The notes under the pieces were generated by a model that worked only from the letters and a program-made list of their open reading frames with translations, had not been told where the DNA came from and searched no databases. From Runella rosea (GTDB lineage: Bacteria > Bacteroidota > Bacteroidia > Cytophagales > Spirosomataceae), in assembly GCF_003325355.1 (NCBI RefSeq), contig NZ_CP030850.1:682001-746000 (forward strand): 64,000 nucleotides of DNA, written 5' to 3'. Of this stretch, positions 50,946-60,394 are shown piece after piece. Position numbers and translations under genes: made by a program. Position 1 is the stretch's first letter. Every line of letters starts with the position of its first letter.

Positions 50946-52214
50946 ATGCAATCGTCTTTCAGAGGTCAGCAGTGGAAAATGTTGTTGGTAACAATGTTTT
51001 GTTACCTGTTTTTTTACACTGGTCGGCACAATTTTGGATGGGCTGCCAAGGGCATGGCCACGTCACTTAATGTATCTTATTCGTACATTGGCTGGATTAG
51101 TTTTTCGATGTTGTTGGGCTATGCCATTGGCCAATTCATCAACGGCAACCTCGCCGACCGACTAAGCGCCCGTGTAATGGTCACTACTGGCGCTTACTTG
51201 TCGGTTTTGACCAACATTGCCGTCAGTTACAGCGACTCCATTACCACAATCATGATTTTATGGGCGTTGAACGGATATTTTCAATCCATGGCGTGGGCAC
51301 CGGGCGGAAAGTTAATCAGCAATTGGTGGAACGAAGCGGAGCTGGGCAAAGCTTTCGGATTTTATACGATGGCGGCGGGATTGTCGTCGGTTTTGACGTA
51401 TCTACTGTCTATCGTGCTTTTGCAGCAGGGCATGGAATGGCGTATGCTTTTTCGTTTGCCAGTGCTGTTTCTGCTGGTAGCAGCAACCATTTTTTTGATG
51501 ATAGTTCGGGATAAACCGTCTGATGCTGGCTTTATTGACCCTGTTAAGAAAGACGGCACTTCCGAAAAAATTAGCTGGCTGACTCGCTACCGTGTGGTTT
51601 TGTCCTATCCTCATTTTCTGCTTACGTCTTTCGCCTTCGGTTTTGAAAGCATGGCGCGTTATGGGCTTATTTTTTGGGTGCCAGTGCATTATCTTGGCAA
51701 AAACTGGAAAGACAATCCTGGTAACTTATGGGTTACGTTTCTGCTGCCCGTCGGGATGGCGGCTGGTGCGTTGTCTTTCGGAATGCTGTCGGACTCGTTA
51801 TTTAAGAAAAATCGCATCCATTCTATCCGTTTTGGGATGTTAATGAGTGCGTTGATGGCACTGTTGGTCTATGTGCTTCCCGCCAATAACCTGCTGTTGG
51901 CGGGATTTCTGATGCTTTCGGTCGGTTTTTTTGTGTACGGGCCTCAATCCTGCTTTTGGCCATTGAGCCCCGAAATGCTCGGGCGCGATTATACCGGAAC
52001 GGGCATTGGTTTTATGAACATGTTTGGCTACGTATTTGCGGCGTTGGGCGAACCGCTATTCGGCTTTATCATTGATTGGGTGGGCAATACCAACATCATT
52101 TTTGTGTTTATTTCGGGCATTTGCCTCCTGTCGGTTTTTATGATTTCCTTAGCTAAAAGGTCTTGGAATGCTTCTGGTAGCGTTGTATCGCAGCCAGAAG
52201 CATTGTCTTCTTAG
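50946..52214 (+). CDS. MFS transporter of the organophosphate:phosphate antiporter (UhpC/GlpT-like) type
   Basis: The 422-residue protein has twelve predicted helices. The conserved loop 2-3 motif GYAIGQFINGNLADRLSARV and the opening CYLFFYTGRHNFGWAAKGM resemble GlpT/UhpC/PgtP proteins of the organophosphate:Pi antiporter family. Its position 14 bp after a dehydrogenase gene of the phosphonate-catabolism type suggests uptake of a phosphonate or phosphate ester that the dehydrogenase then handles. Direct evidence for the substrate is missing, and no phn genes occur in the window. Confidence 0.85.
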   Translation: MQSSFRGQQWKMLLVTMFCYLFFYTGRHNFGWAAKGMATSLNVSYSYIGWISFSMLLGYAIGQFINGNLADRLSARVMVTTGAYLSVLTNIAVSYSDSITTIMILWALNGYFQSMAWAPGGKLISNWWNEAELGKAFGFYTMAAGLSSVLTYLLSIVLLQQGMEWRMLFRLPVLFLLVAATIFLMIVRDKPSDAGFIDPVKKDGTSEKISWLTRYRVVLSYPHFLLTSFAFGFESMARYGLIFWVPVHYLGKNWKDNPGNLWVTFLLPVGMAAGALSFGMLSDSLFKKNRIHSIRFGMLMSALMALLVYVLPANNLLLAGFLMLSVGFFVYGPQSCFWPLSPEMLGRDYTGTGIGFMNMFGYVFAALGEPLFGFIIDWVGNTNIIFVFISGICLLSVFMISLAKRSWNASGSVVSQPEALSS

Positions 52215-52253
52215 CGTTTTTGTTGGCGGTGGAGAACACGGCCAACAAAAAAA

Positions 52254-53180
52254 TTACTGGCCAATCGCAATGATGGTATAACTATAGCTGAGAAGCGAGA
52301 CATTGGTCACGGTGGGGTTGCAAAATCTGACGTATCCTCCCGTGCTCGTAACACTCTCGACCGTGAGGGTCAATCGCTCGTCGAATGTTCCCCCTGCGGT
52401 CTTATTTCCTACCGCAATTGCAGGGACGGCCGTAAATGTTCCAGCGGGAAAATTGAAGCCTGCGATATTGCAGCCGTTGCTTTGGACCAGAAAGGTGGAG
52501 GATGGGGTAGTGATGCTGCCCGTATATAATTTTAACTGGGTGGCGTTGCTATTTTGGAGCATACCCACGTTGGCCGATGAAACATTTCCGCTGAAAGCTC
52601 CACCTCCGCTCACGTTTAGGGCGGCGGTGGCTGAGGGTACCGTACCTATCCCTATTGCTCCCCCATTATTAATAATCATTCGGGGGGAAAAACCTGTTTC
52701 GGTTATTTCAAACCTGTCCCCACCATCAGCGTAGGTTAAGCGCCATAATTTTGCATCAGCCGTACTTTTAATGGCGAAATTTCCATCCGTAATCTGAAAT
52801 TTTTCGATGGGTGGAACCGAGCTGTTGATGGCAACCTTTGCACCGACGGAAAGTGTCGAATTGAACCGACCCGTACCGTTGACATCGAGCGGATAAGCAG
52901 GGGTAGATTTGTTGATTCCGACCAACCCTTTGGTATAATAGATGTTATTATTCTTTCTTTCCCATTTTGATTCGGCATAAGATGATGAGTTGACAAAGTT
53001 AATGCAGTAACTCACTTTGTTATCGACGGCATTGTAGTACAATTTCCCAGTGTTTCCCGCGCTACAAGGAGTTATCGTTAAGTTGGGTAAGCCAATGGCA
53101 TCAGCAGTTAATTCACTGAATTGGGCCATTGATTTTTGGGTTAAAAATAATATTCCAACGAAGAAGATGGCTAGTTTCAT
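52254..53180 (-). CDS. Secreted surface/tail-spike-like protein, paralogue 2
   Basis: From the ATG at 53180 the protein has 308 residues, the same length as the upstream paralogue, with a signal peptide (MKLAIFFVGILFLTQKSMAQ). The N-terminal part shows GKLYYNAVDNKVSYCINF. The middle has repeated small beta units (LDVNGTGRFNSTLSVGA, AALNVSGGGAFSGNV) and a C-terminal part TGGYVRFCNPTVTNVSLLSYSY. The unit patterns are like coiled-stalk or tail-fibre/intramolecular-chaperone proteins without the endopeptidase domain. A longer start at 53210 lacks signal logic. It lies 19 bp from the stop of its paralogue. Confidence 0.75.
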   Translation of the reverse strand: MKLAIFFVGILFLTQKSMAQFSELTADAIGLPNLTITPCSAGNTGKLYYNAVDNKVSYCINFVNSSSYAESKWERKNNNIYYTKGLVGINKSTPAYPLDVNGTGRFNSTLSVGAKVAINSSVPPIEKFQITDGNFAIKSTADAKLWRLTYADGGDRFEITETGFSPRMIINNGGAIGIGTVPSATAALNVSGGGAFSGNVSSANVGMLQNSNATQLKLYTGSITTPSSTFLVQSNGCNIAGFNFPAGTFTAVPAIAVGNKTAGGTFDERLTLTVESVTSTGGYVRFCNPTVTNVSLLSYSYTIIAIGQ

Positions 53181-53199
53181 GGCTCGATTAGTTTTTGAA

Positions 53200-54126
53200 T
53201 TATTGACCAATACATAATACGTTGAAAGTCATGCCAGTTAACGTGATTGAGCTAGTCGTAGGGTTACAAAAACGGACCACAGCTTGGGTGGTAGTAGTGG
53301 ATTGTACATTGATGACCAGTTTTCCAAAATCTCCCGTACCGCCCGTAAGATTTCCAACTGTCACAGTCGGGGCAGTCGTGAATCCAGCGGCGGTCAGGGA
53401 GGCATTAGCTGTAGCGCAGCCTCCGTTTGTGACCGCAAAGGTGGTACCCAGTGAAACCGATGCCGTATGGTATTTGAGTTGAGTGCTTGTCGTGCTTCTT
53501 ACGATTCCCTTTCCGCCGTTTACGGTCAAGTCTCCGCTGAAACTGCCGTTGCCTTCCACGGTCAATTTAGCCGTGGGCGCTCCCGAGCCGATGGTAATGT
53601 TGCCACCGTTGGCAAATACCATACGTGCAGTGCCGTTTTCGCGAAGGGCTAAGCTGTTGCTTTCGTCGGTGTAGTCCAATTTCCAGGTTTTTACGTCGGC
53701 AGTGCTCGTAATGGCAATGTCGCCGTCCAGTACTTCGAGGGCAGAGGAGGGGGTGAGGGTGCCGATTCCCAGTTTTTCGGCGTATATATCGCCCGTAAAT
53801 CTTCCCGTACCGTTTACGTCCAGCGAATATTGGGGGATGGTGGTGTTTATGCCCACGTAGCCCGCGTTAAAATAAATGTCGTCAGGTTGAGAGAAAGGGG
53901 TGCTCCATTGCGAGGAGGCTGGTTTCCAAGCGGAGCCATCACAAAACAGGAGGTTATTGGTGGTGCTGTTGTAATAAATCTTCCCTTTATCACTTACGGT
54001 ACACCCAGGGGGTGTGGCGGATTTTGGGATGATAAAGCCGTCGGGCAAGATGGTGCCGTATTGGGCTTGTGAACTGAAAGTGACGAAAAATGAGAGTGAG
54101 ATGAGTGTGAGATAAATAGTTTTCAT
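53200..54126 (-). CDS. Secreted surface/tail-spike-like protein, paralogue 1
   Basis: The 308-residue protein has a signal peptide (MKTIYLTLISLSFFVTFSSQAQ). It shares with the neighbour the order GKIYYNSTTNNLLFCDGSAW, the LDVNGTGRFTGDIYAEKLG stalk unit, TAKLTVEGNGSFSGDL, and a Thr/Ser-rich C-terminus ending FCNPTTSSITL ... IGQ. Tandem duplication is clear from equal length and shared ends. There is no T9SS domain. The pair diverges from the DUF1800 gene at 54413, with 286 bp between the start codons. A surface-exposed role is likely, but no ligand or host phage part is known. Confidence 0.75.
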   Translation of the reverse strand: MKTIYLTLISLSFFVTFSSQAQYGTILPDGFIIPKSATPPGCTVSDKGKIYYNSTTNNLLFCDGSAWKPASSQWSTPFSQPDDIYFNAGYVGINTTIPQYSLDVNGTGRFTGDIYAEKLGIGTLTPSSALEVLDGDIAITSTADVKTWKLDYTDESNSLALRENGTARMVFANGGNITIGSGAPTAKLTVEGNGSFSGDLTVNGGKGIVRSTTSTQLKYHTASVSLGTTFAVTNGGCATANASLTAAGFTTAPTVTVGNLTGGTGDFGKLVINVQSTTTTQAVVRFCNPTTSSITLTGMTFNVLCIGQ

Positions 54127-54412
54127 GCGTTGCGTTTTCTTGATTACTGCCCCAAAGTTGGGTCATGACTGGGACGAAGTCTAAAAAAAAGCGAGCGAAT
54201 CGTTGAAAATGAAGCTTAAATAAGGGTGTTTTTTTAAGTAAACCGTTTTTGTCCCATTGATTTGGATGAAGCCCCCCATGATAAAGTTTACCCAATTTGG
54301 ATATTCTGGCATTTAAATTGTTTTGAAAAATAAGAGAAGCTAAATTTACGCGTGGTGTGGTGCTTTTATGCTAATTAATGGCTTTTTTAACGTTGTGCGA
54401 AACTCATTGTTT

Positions 54413-56287
54413 ATGAAATTTTGTCTACTCTTTTTATGTTACTGCGCTTTCTTCATCCCCCATTTACGCGCTCAATCAATCATTACTTTTGGCCAGGGAA
54501 ATACCCCGAATGTTTCGGTGACGGCTTCTTCGCAAAGTAGCGCCGCGATTCAGACCTTGACGGGTACAGGCTACCTGCCCAACTCAGCGGCGGCTTCGCG
54601 GTTTCTGTCGCAGGCTACACTTGGGCATAATTTTGCTTATATACAGGATGTTGCCAACCTTGGCGTTGAGAAATGGCTGGATAATCAGCTTGCCCTGCCC
54701 AATTCCTTTCGTACTCAAACGTACCTAGCGCAGATTCACCAAATGATGGTGGATTCGCTGACGTTTAAATATCCCTCCAATACCTACACGCTTTCCAACG
54801 TGTTTGTGGGCAATACGCACTTTGATGTTTCGTGGTTTCAGGGGGCCATGACCGCTCCTGATGTGGTCAGGTGGCGCGTGGCGTGGGCGTTGAGCGAGTT
54901 GTTTGTGGTGTCGAGGTTGTCGGCGTTTGACGACAACCCGTATGCGCTCTCAAGTTACTACGATTTATTATTGGAAAATGGCCTGGGAACGTATCGTAAC
55001 CTGCTGGAGAAAATCACGTACCATCCAGCGATGGGCGTTTATTTGACCTTCATGAACAACCACGCGACGGATTCGACCAATAAAGTTTACCCCGACGAAA
55101 ACTACGCCCGGGAGCTGATGCAGCTTTTTTCGATTGGACTTTACAAGCTAAATGTGAACGGAACAGAAATGCGGGACGCCAACAATAACCTCATCCCGAC
55201 GTACAACAACAACGACATTGCAGGCTTGGCTAAAGTATTTACAGGACTGTCGTGGGGCGATAGCCGTTATCTGGGCGATAATGAAAAAAACAATTGGAGT
55301 TACACTTTGTCGATGAAGTTTTTCCCGATTGATTCGAGCGATGCCAAAAGAAATCCGTGGAAGACTCAACCGCGTATCGTGAACGGGCACGAACCTGGCC
55401 CAAAGACATTTTTGGGAGTTACCATTCCCGCCCGGCCCGTATTGCAGGGAGAGCAAGACATCAAGGATGCCTTGGATGTGTTGGCCAACCACCCCAACGT
55501 AGGTCCTTTCATTGCTCGAAGGCTCATTCAGCGGTTGGTAATGTCAAATCCTTCGCCGGGCTACATTCAGCGGGTGGCGACGGTGTTCAACAACAACGGA
55601 AGCGGAGTGCGCGGTGACTTAAAGGCGGTGGTTCGGGCCGTTTTATTGGATGCGGAGGCGCGGGATTGCGGTATCGACCAAGCCGTTAGCACCGTTGGAG
55701 CACTTCGCGAACCTTTTCTGAGATACATGAATCTGATGCGCGGTTTGCCACTGACGACGCAGGGAGGCGTATATCGAAACGTAATGGTTGATTTGTTTTC
55801 TAGATTGGAACAAAAACCGCTGAATTCACCTTCGGTGTTTAACTTTTTTCAGCCTGATTTTCAACCCGACGGCGAACTGAAAACGCAGGGGAAGTTTGCG
55901 CCAGAGTTTCAGTTGGTGAATTCCCAAACCATCACTGCGTACGTAAATGCGCTCGGCAAATGGTTGATTGATGACGACCCCGTTGAATATTGGGGATTTT
56001 TTAACGGTGAGGCATATAAGTCAGACCAAAACGCGAAATTCAATTTGGTGGCCGATTATGCCTTTACGCGTAACGATAAAATTGTCCAATTGCTCGACAA
56101 ATATAACCTGCTTTTTACGGGTGGAAAACTGTCGGCCAAGACTTTGGATTTGATTCGTGCGATGGTCGTTAAAATGCCTTATTCCGAAAGCACCAACGGA
56201 GTGCCCAACGCAGACCAAGCTTATCGCCGCGTCAGATTGATGCTGGTGTTGATTTTATCTTCGCCAGATTATCTCATTAACCGCTGA
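54413..56287 (+). CDS. DUF1800 family protein
   Basis: The 624-residue protein (start at 54413) has a signal peptide (MKFCLLFLCYCAFFIPHLRAQ). A DUF1800 domain follows: AASRFLSQATLGHNFAYIQDVANLGVEKWLDNQLAL at the start, then YHPAMGVYLTFMNN, NYARELMQLFSIGLYKLN, and a C-terminal VRLMLVLILSSPDYLI. The function of the family is unknown. DUF1800 genes are very often followed by DUF1501 genes in Bacteroidota, Planctomycetota and relatives, as here. An ATG at 54368 would add 15 hydrophobic residues; 54413 gives a better signal peptide. The envelope location is inferred. Confidence 0.88.
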   Translation: MKFCLLFLCYCAFFIPHLRAQSIITFGQGNTPNVSVTASSQSSAAIQTLTGTGYLPNSAAASRFLSQATLGHNFAYIQDVANLGVEKWLDNQLALPNSFRTQTYLAQIHQMMVDSLTFKYPSNTYTLSNVFVGNTHFDVSWFQGAMTAPDVVRWRVAWALSELFVVSRLSAFDDNPYALSSYYDLLLENGLGTYRNLLEKITYHPAMGVYLTFMNNHATDSTNKVYPDENYARELMQLFSIGLYKLNVNGTEMRDANNNLIPTYNNNDIAGLAKVFTGLSWGDSRYLGDNEKNNWSYTLSMKFFPIDSSDAKRNPWKTQPRIVNGHEPGPKTFLGVTIPARPVLQGEQDIKDALDVLANHPNVGPFIARRLIQRLVMSNPSPGYIQRVATVFNNNGSGVRGDLKAVVRAVLLDAEARDCGIDQAVSTVGALREPFLRYMNLMRGLPLTTQGGVYRNVMVDLFSRLEQKPLNSPSVFNFFQPDFQPDGELKTQGKFAPEFQLVNSQTITAYVNALGKWLIDDDPVEYWGFFNGEAYKSDQNAKFNLVADYAFTRNDKIVQLLDKYNLLFTGGKLSAKTLDLIRAMVVKMPYSESTNGVPNADQAYRRVRLMLVLILSSPDYLINR

Positions 56288-56338
56288 TAATGTGTTGGTT
56301 ATCAAAAAACATTCATTGCAGGGTTTTATACTTAACTT

Positions 56339-57841
56339 ATGAATAGACGGAATTTTCTGAAACAAGCTGGTTGCGTTGGTATGGGTTCAACTACCCTGCT
56401 CAATACGCTGACCAACCTGACTTCCTTCAACGGTCTGGTGGGCAAACAGCCCAGTGGAACCGCTTACCCCACAGACTATAAAGCACTGGTCTGTATTTTG
56501 CTTTCTGGAGGTGTAGACTCGTATAATATGCTGATTCCCATGGGGGTTAACACGGGTGGTGATAACGGCTTTAACGAGTACAAAGCCATCAGAACCGACT
56601 TGTCGGTGCTAAACCCCATTGCGCTCACAAATCCCCAATGCGTGGGTTTTCGCGGGATTGCGTGCAATTATGGTGCGTATGGTGTCCATCCCCAGATGAC
56701 GGGCGTGCGCGATTTGTTCAACAGCGGGAAATTGGCTTTTATGTCAAACATCGGAACCTTGGTCGAGCCGATTTTGACCAAATCAGCCTTTGAAAGTGGG
56801 CTAAAAAAGCTGCCGTTGGGGCTGTATTCCCATTCCGACCAAATTATGCAGTGGCAGACGTCGGTGCCGCAGAGCCGCGATGCCCTCGGTTTCGGCGGCC
56901 GCGTGGCCGATTTGCTCAACGCCGCCAATGCCAATCAGGAGGTATCAATGAATATTTCGTTGGCGGGAAAAAATGCCTTCCAACGGGGAAAGGACATTTC
57001 CGAATATGCCATCAGTAATAATGTTGAGCCCAACAGTGTTGGTTTTGAAGCCCTGCCGTCGTGGTGGGGAAACTCAGGTTATCTGACCGATTTGCGCAAC
57101 TCGACCATGGACAGTCTGGTGTCGCAAACCTACGCAAACTTGATGCAGCAAACCTATTCGTCGAGCACCAAAACGGCCACGGCGGCATTTGCATTGTTTA
57201 AAGAAGCCCTCAAAAAAGTACCTACCATTACTACCGCTTTTCCGACGAGCAGACTGGCAACCGACCTATTAGCCATCGCCAAAATCATCAGCGTACGGAA
57301 TGAGTTGGGCGCAAAACGGCAAATATTTTTTGTCAACTACGGAGGCTGGGATATGCATGATGACTTGTTGACGGGGCTGAATGATAAGCTTCCCGTGGTG
57401 AGTCAGGCGCTCAAAGCCTTTTATGACGCGACGGTAGAATTGGGCGTGGCCGACCGGGTTACTTCGTTTACCATTTCTGATTTTGCCCGAACCATCACCT
57501 CCAACGGTAAAGGCTCGGACCACGCTTGGGGAGCCAATCAAATCGTGATGGGTGGGGCTGTAAATGGCGGGAAAATCATGGGTGCTTACCCAAAAATGGA
57601 CATTAATTATCCGTTAAATGTTTCGTTTAGAGGTAATTATATCCCTGCGGTGTCAACTGATGAGTTCTACGCGGAGTTGGCACTCTGGTACGGTGTCAGT
57701 CCGAGTGATTTGTGCTATGTGTTGCCCAATATCGGCAATTTTTATAGCTATTCGCCAGGCCAATATCCCATTGGATTTATGAATTTTAACGGAACCACGA
57801 TTTCCTCCGACAATCTTCCCCAAAACTGTTTGACGTATTAA
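56339..57841 (+). CDS. DUF1501 family protein with twin-arginine signal
   Basis: The 500-residue protein begins MNRRNFLKQAGCVGMGS, a twin-arginine (Tat) signal. The DUF1501 segments are VCILLSGGVDSYNMLIPMG, GVHPQMTGVRDLFNSGKLAFMSNIG, YSHSDQIMQWQTSVPQSR and GSDHAWGANQIVMGG (the HxxGANQ-type block resembles the sulfatase-like fold). Tat export implies folding, perhaps with a cofactor, before crossing the inner membrane. Phosphatase- or sulfatase-like activity is suspected from the fold but not shown. It lies 51 bp after DUF1800, and the next gene starts 3 bp after its stop. Confidence 0.9.
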   Translation: MNRRNFLKQAGCVGMGSTTLLNTLTNLTSFNGLVGKQPSGTAYPTDYKALVCILLSGGVDSYNMLIPMGVNTGGDNGFNEYKAIRTDLSVLNPIALTNPQCVGFRGIACNYGAYGVHPQMTGVRDLFNSGKLAFMSNIGTLVEPILTKSAFESGLKKLPLGLYSHSDQIMQWQTSVPQSRDALGFGGRVADLLNAANANQEVSMNISLAGKNAFQRGKDISEYAISNNVEPNSVGFEALPSWWGNSGYLTDLRNSTMDSLVSQTYANLMQQTYSSSTKTATAAFALFKEALKKVPTITTAFPTSRLATDLLAIAKIISVRNELGAKRQIFFVNYGGWDMHDDLLTGLNDKLPVVSQALKAFYDATVELGVADRVTSFTISDFARTITSNGKGSDHAWGANQIVMGGAVNGGKIMGAYPKMDINYPLNVSFRGNYIPAVSTDEFYAELALWYGVSPSDLCYVLPNIGNFYSYSPGQYPIGFMNFNGTTISSDNLPQNCLTY

Positions 57842-57844
57842 TGA

Positions 57845-60280
57845 ATGGATTTAAAAGAAATAAGGATGGTATCCGTTGATATGACAATTCCAATGATAAA
57901 GCTTTCAATTTTACCCCGTTATTGCATTTGGATGGTGGTAGTTTGGGCGGGTTTTTTCCTGAATACCAACGCGCAAACCTGCGTAGGAACTCCTGGTCAG
58001 GTCAAATGGTCGTACTGGACGGGTTTCAATAATTCATTGCCCGACAGCGCCGATTTGGCCGCGCTCGAAAATTTCCCCAGTCGCCCCGACGGCTCCCAAA
58101 TGCTGAGTTCGTTGAAAATGCCCGTCAATTATACCGAGTACTTCGCCGCCATGACTAGGGGCTATATTTACGTGAATCAAACCGCTACGTACACCTTTAA
58201 CCTAACGGGTGATGATCACGCCCTTTTCTATTTAAGCACCGACGAGTCGCTCGCCAATAAAAGAAAACGAGCGGAAGTTACCTCTTACACGGACGTAACT
58301 GAACACAACAAAACGCCCGGCCAAACCTCCAAGACCATCGAATTGGTGGCGGGACAAAATTATTACTTTGAAATTTACAGCTTTGAAGGCTGTTGCAGCG
58401 ACCATACAACGCTTTATTGGCGTAAAACCGCCAACTCCGACACCACTTGGCGAATCATTGACTTTAATAACATAAAACAATACGCTTGCGAGCAATCGTG
58501 CCCCGTGCGCGGCACCGCTTGTAATGACGGCAATGCCCAAACCACCAACGACCAACACGACGGGTTTTGTAACTGCGTAGGAGTTGCCCCGACGACGAAC
58601 CCCTGCGTGGGTGAGCGCGGCTTGGTGGAAGCCTATTATTTTGACAATATCACGGGCAGTTATGTAGAACCCGACTTGGTGAACGCCCCGAAATTTCCGT
58701 TGTTGCCCGACCGAAAAGAGAAATTAAAGGGGATTTCAGGTCCCGATTTTGCGTCGTATGCCAAAGACAATTACGGATCGCTGGTGCAGGGCTATTTGAC
58801 GGTTCCTGTTTCGGGAATGTACGAATTTAACCTAACGGGCGACGATCAAACGATGTTTTTTCTGAGTAAAAATGACTCTATTCAGTACAAACAGTACCAC
58901 CAAGCCATGGTGATTTTTGGAATCAACGAAACGGCTCACTCCACGTATACGTTTCAAAATACCTCGCCTATCTACCTCCAAAAAGGCCAATTTTATTACT
59001 ACGAAATAAGGCACAAAGAGAATGGTTGGCGCGACCACTTTAACCTGTATTGGAAAACACCCTTTCACGAGTTTAAAACGTGGAAACGGGTGTCTGATTT
59101 TTACCTTTACGACTACAAATGCGAGATTTCGTGCGTACCCAACAATACGCCGTGCAACGACGGGAATGCGTTTACGAAGAACGATACCTACCAAAATTGC
59201 GAATGTGTAGGTACGCCCTGCACGGGTCCCGATTGTGATGATGCATCGGCGCAATACCAAAAATATGATTACTGCGCCCCGACCCAAAATATCACGAATA
59301 CCAATGAAACGGGTTGGCTCTCTTGCGTAAAAGCGACCAATCCAAACCCCGCCAGAAGCGGCCAGAATCACTGGATTAAGTATGATTTGGGGAATTTATA
59401 TACCTTAAAAGGAACGCGCGTGTGGAACTACAACGTGTTGAATGAAACGACCAAAGGCTTTAAGACGGTGTACATCGACTACTCGACCGACGGCGTTGTT
59501 TGGACGCAATTGGGGGGGCAGTATACGTGGCCCAATGCGCCTGGTGCGGCGCAGTATGCGGGTTTTACAGGGCCTGATTTTAATAGTCTTTCGGCCCGTT
59601 ATGTGCTGATTACGGCCACCGAAAACTGGGGTCATGCCACTTGTGCAGGTTTTAGTAAAATAACCTTCAACGCACAACAGTGCCAACAAAGCGGCACCGC
59701 CTGCGACGACGGCGACCCGTTGACGGTGTACGATAAATTTGACGGCAACTGTGGTTGCAAAGGCATCAAACTCGCCTGTTTGGAAGATACCATTAAGACG
59801 GGAAGGGTGGCGCTCGTTTCTGCTCCGCACAAGGCTCAGAAGGCGATTTTTTCAGAAGGACAATTACCGACGTCCAAAAATATTGGCTTTACAGCTGGCA
59901 ACAGTATCGTGCTGCTACCGGGATTTCAAATTGATGCGGGAGCGGTGTTTTCGGCCAAGATTGAAGCTTGTTTGCAATCGTTATTTGCCCAAAGTCAAAT
60001 TTCGCAGGAGGGGAAATCCCTCGCCACTGAATTTGGGGCGGAGCCAACCGACCAACCCAACATCAAGCGTATCATTTTTCGTCTCAACCAACCTGGGCAG
60101 GTGAAGTTGTTATTGAAAGATAAAAAAGGGCAAACGCTGGCTACGATAATAGATGATTACTACCAGAATTTGGGAACGCAAATTAAATACCTACCCACGG
60201 GCCGTCTTTCCAAAGGTGCATACGCGATTGAATTGACAGTGAATGATGCTAAAATCAACCAACAATTTTTGGTGGAATAA
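57845..60280 (+). CDS. Large secreted PA14-like x2 / discoidin / T9SS-sorted protein
   Basis: The 811-residue protein (start at 57845; 57893 is equally possible and puts MIKLSILPRYCIWMVVVW at the N-terminus) has a signal peptide. Two PA14-like units (about 45-218 and 250-428; shared TFNLTGDDHALFYLS / EFNLTGDDQTMFFLS) alternate with three Cys-rich repeats of the GTACNDGN ... NCVG type (about 219, 429, 612). A F5/8-type C (discoidin) domain lies at 470-610, a hydrophobic PGFQIDAGAVFSAKIEAC unit at about 690, and a T9SS type A C-terminal domain at about 735-811. This points to export by type IX secretion. It is the third gene of the DUF1800-DUF1501 set. Confidence 0.85.
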   Translation: MDLKEIRMVSVDMTIPMIKLSILPRYCIWMVVVWAGFFLNTNAQTCVGTPGQVKWSYWTGFNNSLPDSADLAALENFPSRPDGSQMLSSLKMPVNYTEYFAAMTRGYIYVNQTATYTFNLTGDDHALFYLSTDESLANKRKRAEVTSYTDVTEHNKTPGQTSKTIELVAGQNYYFEIYSFEGCCSDHTTLYWRKTANSDTTWRIIDFNNIKQYACEQSCPVRGTACNDGNAQTTNDQHDGFCNCVGVAPTTNPCVGERGLVEAYYFDNITGSYVEPDLVNAPKFPLLPDRKEKLKGISGPDFASYAKDNYGSLVQGYLTVPVSGMYEFNLTGDDQTMFFLSKNDSIQYKQYHQAMVIFGINETAHSTYTFQNTSPIYLQKGQFYYYEIRHKENGWRDHFNLYWKTPFHEFKTWKRVSDFYLYDYKCEISCVPNNTPCNDGNAFTKNDTYQNCECVGTPCTGPDCDDASAQYQKYDYCAPTQNITNTNETGWLSCVKATNPNPARSGQNHWIKYDLGNLYTLKGTRVWNYNVLNETTKGFKTVYIDYSTDGVVWTQLGGQYTWPNAPGAAQYAGFTGPDFNSLSARYVLITATENWGHATCAGFSKITFNAQQCQQSGTACDDGDPLTVYDKFDGNCGCKGIKLACLEDTIKTGRVALVSAPHKAQKAIFSEGQLPTSKNIGFTAGNSIVLLPGFQIDAGAVFSAKIEACLQSLFAQSQISQEGKSLATEFGAEPTDQPNIKRIIFRLNQPGQVKLLLKDKKGQTLATIIDDYYQNLGTQIKYLPTGRLSKGAYAIELTVNDAKINQQFLVE

Positions 60281-60394
60281 GGATTTGGGATATTTCGTGC
60301 TGACCAAAAAGATTGATTTTTGGCCTTCATTGGTATTCTTAGCAACAGGTTGTAAATTTTCCGTCTACTTTCTTACCCATATACCGACCCACCC

